Positions 1 through 8,042 of a stretch of 10,118 nucleotides of DNA are shown piece by piece. Positions within the stretch are counted from its first letter, which is position 1. Every line of letters begins with the position of its first letter. The DNA comes from an uncultured Lachnospiraceae bacterium. GTDB taxonomy: Bacteria; Bacillota_A; Clostridia; Lachnospirales; Lachnospiraceae. Under the pieces are notes generated by a model that worked only from the letters and a program-made list of their open reading frames with translations, did no database searches and was not told where the DNA came from. The DNA lies in contig CANOBT010000184.1 in NCBI GenBank assembly GCA_947564305.1, positions 1-10,118 of the forward strand, in the 5' to 3' direction. A program made the position numbers and the translations under genes.

Positions 1-12
1 AGGATTAAAATT

Positions 13-1119
13 ATGAGTAAATTACATATCGGAATTATCGGTTGTGGAGGGATTGCGAATCAGAAGCATATGCCTGCAATGAAAAATAACAGTGACTTAT
101 GTGAAATTGTTGCTACCTGCGACATTATCAAAGAGAGAGCGGAAAAGGCAGCGGCAGAATTTGGAACCCCGGACTGCAAGGTTTATGAGGACTACCGGGA
201 ACTGCTTGCGAATCCGGAAGTAGAAGTCGTACATGTCTGCACGCCAAATGTGTCACACAGTGAGATCACGATCGCGGCCTTTGAAGCGAAAAAGCATGTA
301 TATTGTGAAAAGCCAATGTCTCACAGCACGGAAGAGGCGGAAAAGATGGTTGCCGCATGGAAAAAGTCCGGCATGCAGTTCACTGTAGGTTACCAGAACA
401 GATTCCGTGCGGAGGTTCAGAACCTCCACGCAGCCTGCGAAGCAGGAGACCTTGGTGAGATTTACTATGCAAAAGCGCATGCGATCAGAAGAAAAGCTGT
501 TCCGACCTGGGGCGTATTCCCGAACAAAGCTCTGCAGGGCGGCGGACCGCTCATTGATATCGGAACACATGCATTGGATATTACTCTCTGGTGCATGAAC
601 AACTACGATGTGGATACGATCAGCGGTTCCGTCTTCTACAAACTGGGCAGACTCCATGGAGCGGAAGACGGTAATCTCTTTGGACCATGGGATCCGGATA
701 CATATGAAGTGGAAGATTCCGCGTTTGGATTTATCAAAATGAAAAACGGAGCAACCATTAATCTGGAAGCAGCATGGACAATTAATATGCTGGATTCCAG
801 GGAAGCATCCACGACTCTTTGCGGAACACTTGCCGGCGCGGAGATCCATTCCGGAATGAGCTATCCGCAGAATGAGCTGATCTACAACCGTGCCCGCAAT
901 GGACAATTGATGCAGGAAACCATTTCCGCATCCGGACAGATCGCCTATTTCCAGGGCGGTGGAGGCGGTGAGGAAGGCACTGTAGACTGCCGTCAGTGGC
1001 TGCAGGCCATCCAAAAAGGAACCTCTCCGCTTGTAAAACCAGAAGAAGCGCTTGTTGTTACCCGCATTCTTGATAACATTTACAGAGCTGCAGGTGAAAA
1101 GAAAGAGATTCGCTTCTAA
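13..1119 (+). CDS. Gfo/Idh/MocA dehydrogenase, DgpA-like glycoside 3-oxidase
   Basis: This 368-residue protein is an NAD(P)-dependent sugar dehydrogenase of the Gfo/Idh/MocA family. Residues 7-15 (GIIGCGGIA) form the Rossmann dinucleotide loop. The family EKP motif is at 99-101 with catalytic Lys100, and the C-terminal half carries IDIGTHALD at 181-189, where His186 and Asp182 are the expected active-site residues. The length is normal for the family. From memory it resembles DgpA of the puerarin-degrading strain PUE, which oxidises the C3 hydroxyl of a glucoside so that the C-glycosidic bond becomes cleavable; shared traits are the CGGIANQKH start, the PTWGVFP segment and the FGPWDPDTYEVEDSAFGF segment. 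The ATG at 13 follows AGGA at 1-4. A glycine run lies at residues 315-319. The C-glycoside deglycosidase pair at 8100-9424 supports the glycoside-3-oxidase role. A generic inositol or sugar dehydrogenase is the main alternative; the family is certain, the substrate is inferred. Confidence 0.9.
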   Translation: MSKLHIGIIGCGGIANQKHMPAMKNNSDLCEIVATCDIIKERAEKAAAEFGTPDCKVYEDYRELLANPEVEVVHVCTPNVSHSEITIAAFEAKKHVYCEKPMSHSTEEAEKMVAAWKKSGMQFTVGYQNRFRAEVQNLHAACEAGDLGEIYYAKAHAIRRKAVPTWGVFPNKALQGGGPLIDIGTHALDITLWCMNNYDVDTISGSVFYKLGRLHGAEDGNLFGPWDPDTYEVEDSAFGFIKMKNGATINLEAAWTINMLDSREASTTLCGTLAGAEIHSGMSYPQNELIYNRARNGQLMQETISASGQIAYFQGGGGGEEGTVDCRQWLQAIQKGTSPLVKPEEALVVTRILDNIYRAAGEKKEIRF

Positions 1120-1126
1120 AATTTAG

Positions 1127-1142
1127 CCAACCGCACAGTTGG
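1127..1142 (+). other. Small hairpin after the first dehydrogenase gene
   Basis: CCAAC at 1127-1131 pairs with GTTGG at 1138-1142 around a 6-base loop, 8 bases after the stop codon. No T-run follows, so it is not a convincing terminator. It may just be a local structure in the 122-base spacer between the two dehydrogenase genes. Confidence 0.35.
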
Positions 1143-1162
1143 ATATTTCGTGCCATATTTGT

Positions 1163-1200
1163 ATTCACCCTGCCTGCAGTATCTGAAAGGCAGGGTGAAT
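1163..1200 (+). other. Strong intergenic inverted repeat between the dehydrogenase genes
   Basis: The 13-base arm at 1163-1175 (ATTCACCCTGCCT) is perfectly complementary to 1188-1200 (AGGCAGGGTGAAT), leaving a 12-base loop. A further short pairing of TTTGT before the left arm with ACAAA after the right arm is possible across a 4-base bulge. There is no downstream T-tract on either strand, so it does not fit a canonical intrinsic terminator. It lies about 30 bases before the ribosome binding site of the next gene. A transcript-stabilising or processing hairpin, a partial terminator or a protein-binding palindrome are all possible; the structure is seen, the role is inferred. Confidence 0.6.
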
Positions 1201-1241
1201 GTATACAAAAAGGAAAACATTATTTTACGGAGGAATTTAAC

Positions 1242-2312
1242 ATGAGTGATATTAGAATTGGTGTAATCGGACATGGCTTTATGGGTCATGAGCACGAAAA
1301 AATGTTGTCTGATTTTCAGGGCATCCGTCTGATCGGTTTTTCAGACATTGATCCGGCACAGCTTGAAGATGTGAGACCGGAACTGAAACGCTATTCCAGT
1401 AATGAAGAATTAATCCATGATCCGGAGGTAGATGTTGTTCTTGTTGTGTGCAATAATACATCTCACCATGACGTGGTGATTCAGGCCGCAAAAGCAGGCA
1501 AGGATATCATCTGCGAAAAGCCGGTCGCTATGAGTATTGAAGAACTCGATGAGATGGAAAAAGTATGCAAGGAATCAGGAGTAAAGTTCACTGTCCATCA
1601 TCAACGCCGTTTTGACCCGGATTTCCGTACCGCGAAGGCAGTATATGATTCAGGAACACTGGGAAATGTTTACACGATCAAAAACAGTATTTATGGATTT
1701 AATGGAAATATGCATGACTGGCATGTCTTTATAAAAGAAGGCGGCGGAATGCTTTATGACTGGGGCGTGCACTTAATCGACCAGGTACTATGGATGATGC
1801 CAGGCGCAAAAGTGAAGAGTGTATTTGCGGATGTCAGGAATGTGATCAACCAGGAAGTGGATGATTATTTTAAAATTCTTCTTCGTTTTGATAATGCAGT
1901 TACTGCGGAAATTGAACTTGGTACCTATTATTTATCAGATAAAATGCATGATAAATGGTTTGAGCGTCACTGGTTTGTCGGCGGCAACAAAGGAACGGCC
2001 TATGTAGACGGCTTTTTCCCGGAAGGAAAAATTGTACGGACATCCCAGTTGCTGCAAAACGCGGGACACGGACGAACCATGACCTCTGCCGGTCCGACAC
2101 GGTCCTTTGGCCCGCCGCCGGAAGGAAGGATCATAACAGAACCACTTCCGGAAGTAAATACCAGACATGAAAATTATTTTGAGAATTATATTCGGGCTTA
2201 CCGTGGGGAGGAAGATTTTCTGGTAAAAATATCCGAAACAAGACGGGTTCTGCGTTTGATGGACGCAGTAAGAGAATCCGCAAGGACATACAGATCGATT
2301 GATTTTGAATAA
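1242..2312 (+). CDS. Second Gfo/Idh/MocA family dehydrogenase
   Basis: This 356-residue protein is a second member of the NAD(P)-dependent Gfo/Idh/MocA family but clearly diverged from the gene at 13-1119. The Rossmann loop GVIGHGFMG is at residues 7-15, EKP at 92-94 with catalytic Lys93, and the active-site block LYDWGVHLID at 171-180 with Asp173 and His177. It starts at an ATG 8 bases after GGAGG (1229-1233). Its stop lies 17 bases before the TIM-barrel gene at 2330, so the two are very likely co-translated. Dehydrogenase plus TIM-barrel epimerase pairs of this kind, for example YcjS and YcjR in E. coli, act on 3-oxo-sugars. Here it may reduce a released 3-oxo-sugar or oxidise a second class of glycoside. 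The exact substrate cannot be told from the sequence. Confidence 0.88.
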   Translation: MSDIRIGVIGHGFMGHEHEKMLSDFQGIRLIGFSDIDPAQLEDVRPELKRYSSNEELIHDPEVDVVLVVCNNTSHHDVVIQAAKAGKDIICEKPVAMSIEELDEMEKVCKESGVKFTVHHQRRFDPDFRTAKAVYDSGTLGNVYTIKNSIYGFNGNMHDWHVFIKEGGGMLYDWGVHLIDQVLWMMPGAKVKSVFADVRNVINQEVDDYFKILLRFDNAVTAEIELGTYYLSDKMHDKWFERHWFVGGNKGTAYVDGFFPEGKIVRTSQLLQNAGHGRTMTSAGPTRSFGPPPEGRIITEPLPEVNTRHENYFENYIRAYRGEEDFLVKISETRRVLRLMDAVRESARTYRSIDFE

Positions 2313-2329
2313 AGGAAGGAGTATCTTAT

Positions 2330-3247
2330 ATGAAATTAGGATTATTAACCGCTATTTTGGACGGTATGGACTTCAAGGAGGTCGTTGATTTTGCCGCGGA
2401 AAACGGGATAGAGTGTCTGGAAGTGGCCTGTTGGCCTGCGTCCGGGGGAGCAAAGCGTCGTTACGCCGGTGTCTGCCACATTGACGCGGAAGGACTGACC
2501 GAAGAAAGCGCAAAAGAGATTCTTGCTTATACAGAAGAAAAAGGCGTTGCCATCTCTTCTTTGGGATATTATCCGAATACCATGGACCCAGACCCGGACA
2601 AACGTAAAACATACATTGATCACATTCATGCGCTCATAGATGCGTCCGCTATGCTGAATGTCAATATGGTGACAACCTTTATCGGACGTGATCCGGGAAA
2701 AACAGTAGAAGAAAACTTAGAACTAGTGAAAGAGATCTGGCCGCCGATCTTAAAACATGCGGAGGATAAAGGCGTAAAAATCGCGATCGAAAACTGCCCT
2801 ATGCTGTTTACGAAAGATGAATGGCCGGGCGGACAGAATATCATGACATCTCCGGCCAACTGGCGTAAGGTTTTTGAGATACTTCCCAATGCAAATCTGG
2901 GAATCAATTATGACCCAAGCCATTTTGTATGGCAGCAGATTGATTATATAAAACCACTTTATGAGTTCAAGGATCGGATTTTCCATGTGCATTATAAGGA
3001 CATCAAAGTGTATCCGGAAAAACTTGCTGATGTGGGCGTAATGGCATATCCGACGGAGTACATGACACCAAAACTTCCCGGACTCGGTGATGTAAACTGG
3101 GGAAAATATGTTTCAGCCTTGACTGATATCGGATACCAGGGATATTCTGTAATTGAAGTAGAAGATAAAGCATTTGAGGGCAGTCTGGAAGAAGCGAAAA
3201 AAGCTGTTATTTTGAGTGCGCGTTATTTGAGAAATTTTGTGATCTGA
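2330..3247 (+). CDS. TIM-barrel sugar isomerase/epimerase-like enzyme (AP_endonuc_2 family)
   Basis: This 305-residue protein has the xylose-isomerase-like TIM-barrel fold of the sugar phosphate isomerase/epimerase (AP_endonuc_2) group. The expected divalent-metal ligands can be traced at strand ends: Glu154 in IAIENC, Asp195 in NYDPSH, a His in FHVHYKD (219 or 221) and Glu276 in VIEVED. The block from ENCPMLF to DPSHFVWQ is typical of a widespread but poorly characterised subgroup usually found beside Gfo/Idh/MocA dehydrogenases. The start follows AAGGAG (2316-2321) at 8 bases. By analogy with YcjR-type 3-oxo-sugar epimerases, or with TIM-barrel hydratases acting after 3-oxo-glycoside elimination, it may epimerise or hydrate a 3-oxo-sugar intermediate. 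It differs from the deglycosidase alpha subunit at 8100 and has no small partner gene, so I do not call it a deglycosidase. Confidence 0.85.
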   Translation: MKLGLLTAILDGMDFKEVVDFAAENGIECLEVACWPASGGAKRRYAGVCHIDAEGLTEESAKEILAYTEEKGVAISSLGYYPNTMDPDPDKRKTYIDHIHALIDASAMLNVNMVTTFIGRDPGKTVEENLELVKEIWPPILKHAEDKGVKIAIENCPMLFTKDEWPGGQNIMTSPANWRKVFEILPNANLGINYDPSHFVWQQIDYIKPLYEFKDRIFHVHYKDIKVYPEKLADVGVMAYPTEYMTPKLPGLGDVNWGKYVSALTDIGYQGYSVIEVEDKAFEGSLEEAKKAVILSARYLRNFVI

Positions 3248-3301
3248 TGGATGTGTAAAAGTATTTAACCGGAATGTCATGATAGAAAAGTAAATTCTGT
3301 T

Positions 3302-3329
3302 TTGAATGCTTTATGACAGGGAGTTTAAT
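3302..3329 (+). promoter_or_regulatory. Possible internal sigma-A promoter before the GH3 gene
   Basis: TTGAAT at 3302-3307 (4 of 6 against TTGACA) and TTTAAT at 3324-3329 (5 of 6 against TATAAT) are separated by 16 bases. Transcription would start near 3336, about 30 bases before the GH3 start codon and ahead of its ribosome binding site. The 120-base gap in which it lies is the longest in the first half of the window apart from the hairpin spacer at 1120-1241. Such matches arise by chance in AT-rich DNA, so this is tentative. Confidence 0.4.
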
Positions 3330-3367
3330 GCTGCAATGGTAACACAAAAATAAAGGAGAGTTTATTT

Positions 3368-5569
3368 ATGTTTCGATTGACGGAAGAGCAAAAAGTAAAA
3401 GTAAAAAATTTATTAGCACAGATGACACTGGAAGAGAAAATTGGACAGATGAACCAAGAGTCTGTGTCTATCGTGGGCGGATTTGACGTTCCATTCGAGG
3501 AACTGATCGAGATGATGACAGATGGGCGGATCTCGCAGGAGGAATTCGAGAAGCTCATGAGCACAGCCGAGCAGGATTATCACGAGGACGATATCCGTAT
3601 GGGCAGGGTTGGCTCCCTGATGGTACAGGAGCCGAAGAAGGCCAATGAGCTGCAAAGAATAGCAGTGGAAGAGAGTCGTCTGGGAATCCCGCTGATGTTT
3701 GGTCTGGACGTGATTCATGGATACCGCACCGTATATCCGATCGCAATTGCGGAGGCAGGAGCATTTGATACAGAACTGTTTACAAGAACTGCGCGGATGG
3801 CGGCGAAAGAATCCCGTACCCAGGGTGTGAACTGGCACTTTGCTCCGATGTTGGATGTGGCGCGTGATGCGCGGTGGGGGCGTGTATCTGAGGGACCTGG
3901 CGAGGATCCGTATCTGGTATCTGAGTTTGCAAAGGCAAAGATCAAAGGCCTGCAGGGCGATATGTCTTCCACGGAAAACTATGTGGCAGCCTGTCTGAAG
4001 CATTATGTGGCATACGGCGCATGCGAGTCCGGAAGAGATTACAATACCACAAGTATGGCAGTCTCTATGCTGCACAATACGTATCTGCCGCCGTTCAAGG
4101 CAGCGGTAGAGGCCGGTGCCGCAACCGTAATGGCCTCCTTTAACGATCTGAACGGTGTGCCATGTACGGTGAATGAGTACACACTGCGTCACATTTTGAA
4201 AGGGGAGTACAAGTTCCCGGGATTTGTTGTCAGCGATGCGAACGCAATCCGCGAGTGTGTGAACCACGGCATTGCGGCCGATGATGCAGAAGCAGGTGTA
4301 CAGGCAGCAAAAGCAGGCATGGACGTAGATATGGGAACCGGTATTTATAAAGATACATTGCAGCAAGCAGTGGAAGCCGGTATCGTACCTATAGAAGTGA
4401 TTGACGAGGCGACAGAGAGAATCTTGTCTGTGAAAATGTGGCTGGGACTTTTTGAACATCCATATGTGGCGGAAGAGGCTATGAAACGCTACGAAGTACT
4501 TCCGCAGGAACATTTGGACCTGGCAAGGGAAGCGGCGGAGAAGTCGATCGTCCTGCTGAAAAATGAGGGGCAGATCCTACCCTTGGACAAAGGCCAAAAG
4601 ATCAGTCTTGTAGGACAGTTGGCAGATATGCCGGAAGAAATCATCGGCGCATGGGCGATGAGTTGGAAGGTTGAAGATTGTGTGTCCATCAAAATGGGGA
4701 TGGAAAACAGTGGTGCGGATTTGAAGTATTTCGCATGCGGCGGGCCAGAGACAGATGTGAATGATGAGGAGATTGCAAGGGCGGCCGCTTACGGTGATGT
4801 AATCGTTGCAGTTGTAGGGGAATTAAACAGCATGTCCGGCGAGGCTTCCTCCAAGGCAGATATCACGTTGCCTGGAAAACAGCAGGAAATGCTGGAGAAA
4901 CTATTGGCGACAGGAAAGCCGGTTATTGCGGTTCTGATGAATGGACGTCCGTTGGCACTGAAATGGGAAGCAGAGCATATTCCGGCAATTTTGGAATGTT
5001 GGCATCTGGGCGTGCAGATGGGGAATGCGGTGGCCAATGTACTCTTCGGTGATAAAGTACCGGAAGGTAAACTGGCATCTTCCTTCCCGTCGATGGTAGG
5101 GCAGTGCCCGATATATTATAATCATCCGAACACCGGAAGACCTGGGGGAAGAAGTAAGTTTACTTCTCGTTATCTGGATGCCGGATTTGAGGCATTATAT
5201 CCCTTCGGATACGGTTTGTCTTATACCACATTTGCCTATGACAACATGAAGGTAGAAGAGACAGCGGACGCCCTGCATGTAACGGTTGATGTGACGAATA
5301 CCGGTGACAGAGCAGGTGTGGAGACTGTACAGTTGTATATGCAGGATGTGACGGCGGGTATTGTGCGTCCGGTGAAAGAATTGAAAGGATTTACGAAGAC
5401 GGCACTGGAAAGTGGAGAGAAGAAGAATGTTTCCTTAAGTCTGGAGAAGAAAAACATGGGATTCTACAAGGACAGTGGGGAATATGTGCTGGAAGACGGA
5501 AAATTCCACATTTATGTGGGCGGCAATTCCAATGACTGTTTATTGGAAGAAGTCGAGATAAGGTTCTAA
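3368..5569 (+). CDS. Glycoside hydrolase family 3 beta-glucosidase, cytoplasmic
   Basis: This 733-residue BglX-like GH3 enzyme removes terminal beta-linked glucose or xylose from glycosides by a retaining mechanism. An N-terminal barrel (about 1-350) has FGLDVIHG at 111-118, Arg and Asp residues of the sugar pocket in LDVARDARWGR (162-172), Lys211-His212, and the nucleophile Asp290 in GFVVSD. The second alpha/beta domain (about 390-600) has VVGE (Glu485) and MSGEASSK (Glu492), where the acid/base is expected. A fibronectin-III-like C-terminal domain with RPVKELKGF follows. No signal peptide and no PA14 insert are present, so it should work on imported small glycosides rather than on polymers. 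The ATG is 9 bases after AAGGAG (3353-3358). Beside a C-glycoside cleavage module it may trim O-linked sugars from flavonoid glycosides. The family is certain; the natural substrate is inferred. Confidence 0.95.
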   Translation: MFRLTEEQKVKVKNLLAQMTLEEKIGQMNQESVSIVGGFDVPFEELIEMMTDGRISQEEFEKLMSTAEQDYHEDDIRMGRVGSLMVQEPKKANELQRIAVEESRLGIPLMFGLDVIHGYRTVYPIAIAEAGAFDTELFTRTARMAAKESRTQGVNWHFAPMLDVARDARWGRVSEGPGEDPYLVSEFAKAKIKGLQGDMSSTENYVAACLKHYVAYGACESGRDYNTTSMAVSMLHNTYLPPFKAAVEAGAATVMASFNDLNGVPCTVNEYTLRHILKGEYKFPGFVVSDANAIRECVNHGIAADDAEAGVQAAKAGMDVDMGTGIYKDTLQQAVEAGIVPIEVIDEATERILSVKMWLGLFEHPYVAEEAMKRYEVLPQEHLDLAREAAEKSIVLLKNEGQILPLDKGQKISLVGQLADMPEEIIGAWAMSWKVEDCVSIKMGMENSGADLKYFACGGPETDVNDEEIARAAAYGDVIVAVVGELNSMSGEASSKADITLPGKQQEMLEKLLATGKPVIAVLMNGRPLALKWEAEHIPAILECWHLGVQMGNAVANVLFGDKVPEGKLASSFPSMVGQCPIYYNHPNTGRPGGRSKFTSRYLDAGFEALYPFGYGLSYTTFAYDNMKVEETADALHVTVDVTNTGDRAGVETVQLYMQDVTAGIVRPVKELKGFTKTALESGEKKNVSLSLEKKNMGFYKDSGEYVLEDGKFHIYVGGNSNDCLLEEVEIRF

Positions 5570-5606
5570 AGAAGATAAAAATTGAAAGATTAAAAGAGGT
5601 AATGGT

Positions 5607-6446
5607 ATGGCAGTATTTCAAGTAAATTTTATGGCGGAAACATTAGGAAGAATGGTACCACTTTACGTGATTCTTCCAACAGATAAAGTATATTTCCCGG
5701 GAACACCGAGGCGAGAAGAAGGAAAACCTTATAAAACATTATATCTATTGCATGGGATTATTGGAAATTATACAGATTGGCTTTATGGCACAAGAATTCA
5801 GCGATGGGCTGAGGAATATGATCTGGCTGTAGTTATGCCATCGGGGGACAACATGTTTTATGTGGATCAACCATGGAACTGTAATATGTATGGAGAGTTT
5901 ATTGGAAAGGAACTGGTAGATTTTACGAGGAAAACATTTCCACTGTCACATAAAAGAGAAGATACTTATATAGGAGGTCTTTCTATGGGCGGCTATGGCG
6001 CACTGAGGAATGGACTGAAATATAAGGATACATTTGGTGGAATTGTAGCATTGTCATCGGCTTTGATTGTAAATGAGAGTCTTTTAATTAAGAATGAACA
6101 TCCACGTTTTCCTTCTGAGTCTGAGGAATTTAAGCATGCATGCTTTGGACCGGATTTAGAAAAAGCATTAAACAGCGATATGAATCCCAAAGTTCTTGTA
6201 GAACAAATGAAAGCGGAAGGACAAGAATTTCCGCTTATATATATGGCATGTGGGAAGGAGGACTTTCTTGTAGCTGAAAACCAGGAATTCTCCAAATTTC
6301 TGGATGAGAAAGAAGTTGTTCATACATTTGAAACAGGACCGGGAGCTCATGAATGGGATTTCTGGGATACCTATATTAAACGGGCGATAGAATGGCTGCC
6401 GCTTGAAAAAAAGGAAGCAGGAATGAGTAGTGGAAATATAATGTGA
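5607..6446 (+). CDS. Alpha/beta-hydrolase esterase (tributyrin esterase / EstA type)
   Basis: This 279-residue serine esterase belongs to the esterase D / tributyrin esterase branch of the alpha/beta hydrolases. LLHG at 47-50 supplies the oxyanion region, the nucleophile elbow is GLSMGG at 124-129 with Ser126, Asp219 sits in ACGKEDF, and the catalytic His248 is in GAHEWDFW. The family hydrolyses short-chain acyl esters, and relatives include acetyl xylan and cinnamoyl esterases. No signal peptide is seen, so it should act in the cytoplasm. The start lies 7 bases after AGAGG (5595-5599) and 37 bases after the GH3 stop, which suggests one operon. An ATG at 5602 is out of frame. The gene is visibly more AT-rich than the GH3 gene before it. 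Deacylation of imported acylated plant glycosides is a reasonable inference from context. Confidence 0.9.
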   Translation: MAVFQVNFMAETLGRMVPLYVILPTDKVYFPGTPRREEGKPYKTLYLLHGIIGNYTDWLYGTRIQRWAEEYDLAVVMPSGDNMFYVDQPWNCNMYGEFIGKELVDFTRKTFPLSHKREDTYIGGLSMGGYGALRNGLKYKDTFGGIVALSSALIVNESLLIKNEHPRFPSESEEFKHACFGPDLEKALNSDMNPKVLVEQMKAEGQEFPLIYMACGKEDFLVAENQEFSKFLDEKEVVHTFETGPGAHEWDFWDTYIKRAIEWLPLEKKEAGMSSGNIM

Positions 6447-6492
6447 GGTATTTGAGTAATTTTTTAATAAGTAAAGAAGGAGAAGCAATAAC

Positions 6493-8001
6493 ATGCTGAA
6501 GACAGCTTTAATTTTTCAAAATGGAATGGTACTGCAGAGGGAAAAAGATATTCCGATATGGGGGACTGCCGAACCCGGTGAGACAATAACCATTGAATTG
6601 GGGCAGGAGAAAGTAACTACGGACACCAACGCAAGTGGAGAGTGGAAGGCACTGTTTTCTCCCCGGAAAGCGGCGGACGGATTGACCCTGACGGTTAAGG
6701 GGACATCAGAAGAAATTTGTTTCCATGATGTTGCTGTCGGGGAAGTATGGATTGCCGGCGGACAGAGTAATATGGAATTTTATTTAGGCTTTGAGTGTCA
6801 TTGTAAAGAAATAGAGGAGAGCTATGAAAATTCCAGAGTGAGGTTTTTTGATTATCCAGAAGTGGCGTACGAAGGACAGCTTGAGGATATGGATTACTGT
6901 AATGAGGGCTTCTGGCGATATGCGAAAAAAAGTGACCTTGCATATTTTTCGGCGGTTGGATTTTATTTTGCGAAAGAACTGGAAGACAAACTGCATGTAC
7001 CAATAGGTATTGTTGGCTGTAACTGGGGAGGAACACCCGCCTGTGCATGGATGGATCCCGCACGTCTGGAAGGAACTTTGGGGGAGAGTTGGAACCAGGA
7101 TTATGAAAAAGATGTGCAGGATATTGATATGGTGAAATTCCTTGAGGACTTTAAAAAGAATCCGCTTAATGACAGAACCAATATGCTGAATGAGCCATTT
7201 AATCAGAAAGCAATGAAGATCGGATTTACCAAGGAAGAACAGGCCGCAATGCAAAAGGAAATGGAGAATATGGGGTTTCCTGCCTTTTTCTATGAAAGAC
7301 GGCCGGGTGGGTTGTATGAGACGATGCTTAAGAAAATCGTTCCCTATTCGGTGCGCGGAGTAATCTGGTATCAGGGAGAAACCGATGGAGATTTTCATCC
7401 GGACGCATATGCAGATGTTTTCACTAAAATGATAGAAAACTGGCGGGATCTTTGGATGGAAGAACTCCCATTCTTGTTTGTGCAGCTGGCTCCGTTCAGA
7501 GAGTGGATGGCTGTGAACGGGAAAAAATATGGAATTGTCCGTACCTGTCAGGAAAAAGTCAGCAAGAGTGTTCCAAATACGTGGATGGCTACTACTGGGG
7601 ATGTAGGAATGGAATGGGATATCCATCCAAAAAATAAACAACCGATTGGTGAACGTCTGGCATTGCTGGCCAGAGGACATGTTTATCATGAGAACATATT
7701 GTGTGACCCGCCGGAGGCAGTGAAAGCAATTAAGAAAGACCATCAGGTTATGATCTATTTCCGAAATGCGGAAGGTCTTAAGATCGAAGGAGAAATGTTG
7801 CGGGCTATGCAGGTTACAGATGCAAAAGGGAGTATGCGAGCTGCCGTGAATGCAGAGGTTCAGGAGGATTGCCTGATCCTTTACAAAGTGGAAGATGCCA
7901 AGGAAGTAGCTTTTGCTATGGAAGACTATTGTGAAGTGAATCTTTATAACCGCGCTCATATTCCAGCAAAACCATTTCGTCTGGCTATTATAAATGAATA
8001 A
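6493..8001 (+). CDS. SGNH-type sialate O-acetylesterase-like carbohydrate esterase
   Basis: This 502-residue protein belongs to the bacterial 9-O-acetylesterase / sialate O-acetylesterase family with the SGNH hydrolase fold. An N-terminal beta-rich region (about 1-80) holds GMVLQRE and PIWGTAEPGE. The catalytic domain begins with VGEVWIAGGQSNME, whose Ser92 is the nucleophile. A later block is GVIWYQGETDGD, and the catalytic Asp376-Ile-His378 pair lies in DIHPKNKQPIGERLA, so all SGNH blocks appear intact. Despite the family name, substrates include acetylated hemicellulose sugars and other acetylated glycosides. No sialic-acid genes are present here, so sialate is unlikely to be the substrate. 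There is no signal peptide. The ATG is 10 bases after AAGGAG (6477-6482), 46 bases after the esterase gene. Two different esterases in a row suggest the substrate carries more than one kind of acyl group. Confidence 0.92.
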   Translation: MLKTALIFQNGMVLQREKDIPIWGTAEPGETITIELGQEKVTTDTNASGEWKALFSPRKAADGLTLTVKGTSEEICFHDVAVGEVWIAGGQSNMEFYLGFECHCKEIEESYENSRVRFFDYPEVAYEGQLEDMDYCNEGFWRYAKKSDLAYFSAVGFYFAKELEDKLHVPIGIVGCNWGGTPACAWMDPARLEGTLGESWNQDYEKDVQDIDMVKFLEDFKKNPLNDRTNMLNEPFNQKAMKIGFTKEEQAAMQKEMENMGFPAFFYERRPGGLYETMLKKIVPYSVRGVIWYQGETDGDFHPDAYADVFTKMIENWRDLWMEELPFLFVQLAPFREWMAVNGKKYGIVRTCQEKVSKSVPNTWMATTGDVGMEWDIHPKNKQPIGERLALLARGHVYHENILCDPPEAVKAIKKDHQVMIYFRNAEGLKIEGEMLRAMQVTDAKGSMRAAVNAEVQEDCLILYKVEDAKEVAFAMEDYCEVNLYNRAHIPAKPFRLAIINE

Positions 8002-8015
8002 GATGCAGCCGCATC
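8002..8015 (+). other. Small hairpin directly after the acetylesterase stop codon
   Basis: GATGC at 8002-8006 and GCATC at 8011-8015 are perfect complements around a 4-base loop, starting at the first base after the stop codon. No T-run follows, so termination here is doubtful. It might mark a transcript end or processing point before the deglycosidase gene pair. Confidence 0.35.
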
Positions 8016-8042
8016 GAAAGCACTTTGCAGGCATGTTTGGCA

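Noticed and set aside
253..1014. A 253-codon minus-strand open frame opposite the first dehydrogenase
   Set aside because: Composition is atypical for a protein, no motif is visible, and it lies wholly opposite a well-supported gene.
1163..1200. Considered as an intrinsic terminator after the first gene
   Set aside because: Neither strand has a T-run after the stem, and the spacer leads straight into a good ribosome binding site of a functionally related gene.
2330..3247. Considered as a second C-glycoside deglycosidase alpha subunit
   Set aside because: It shares the fold and metal ligands, but its motif blocks are those of a different subgroup and no small DUF6379-like gene sits beside it.
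3413..4513. A 366-codon minus-strand open frame opposite the GH3 gene
   Set aside because: The translation is Cys/His/Arg-rich and family-less, and it is entirely antisense to the conserved GH3 barrel.
6437..6442. Perfect TATAAT, considered as a promoter for the acetylesterase gene
   Set aside because: It is inside the end of the esterase gene, has no -35 element at 16-18 bases and no extended -10 TG.
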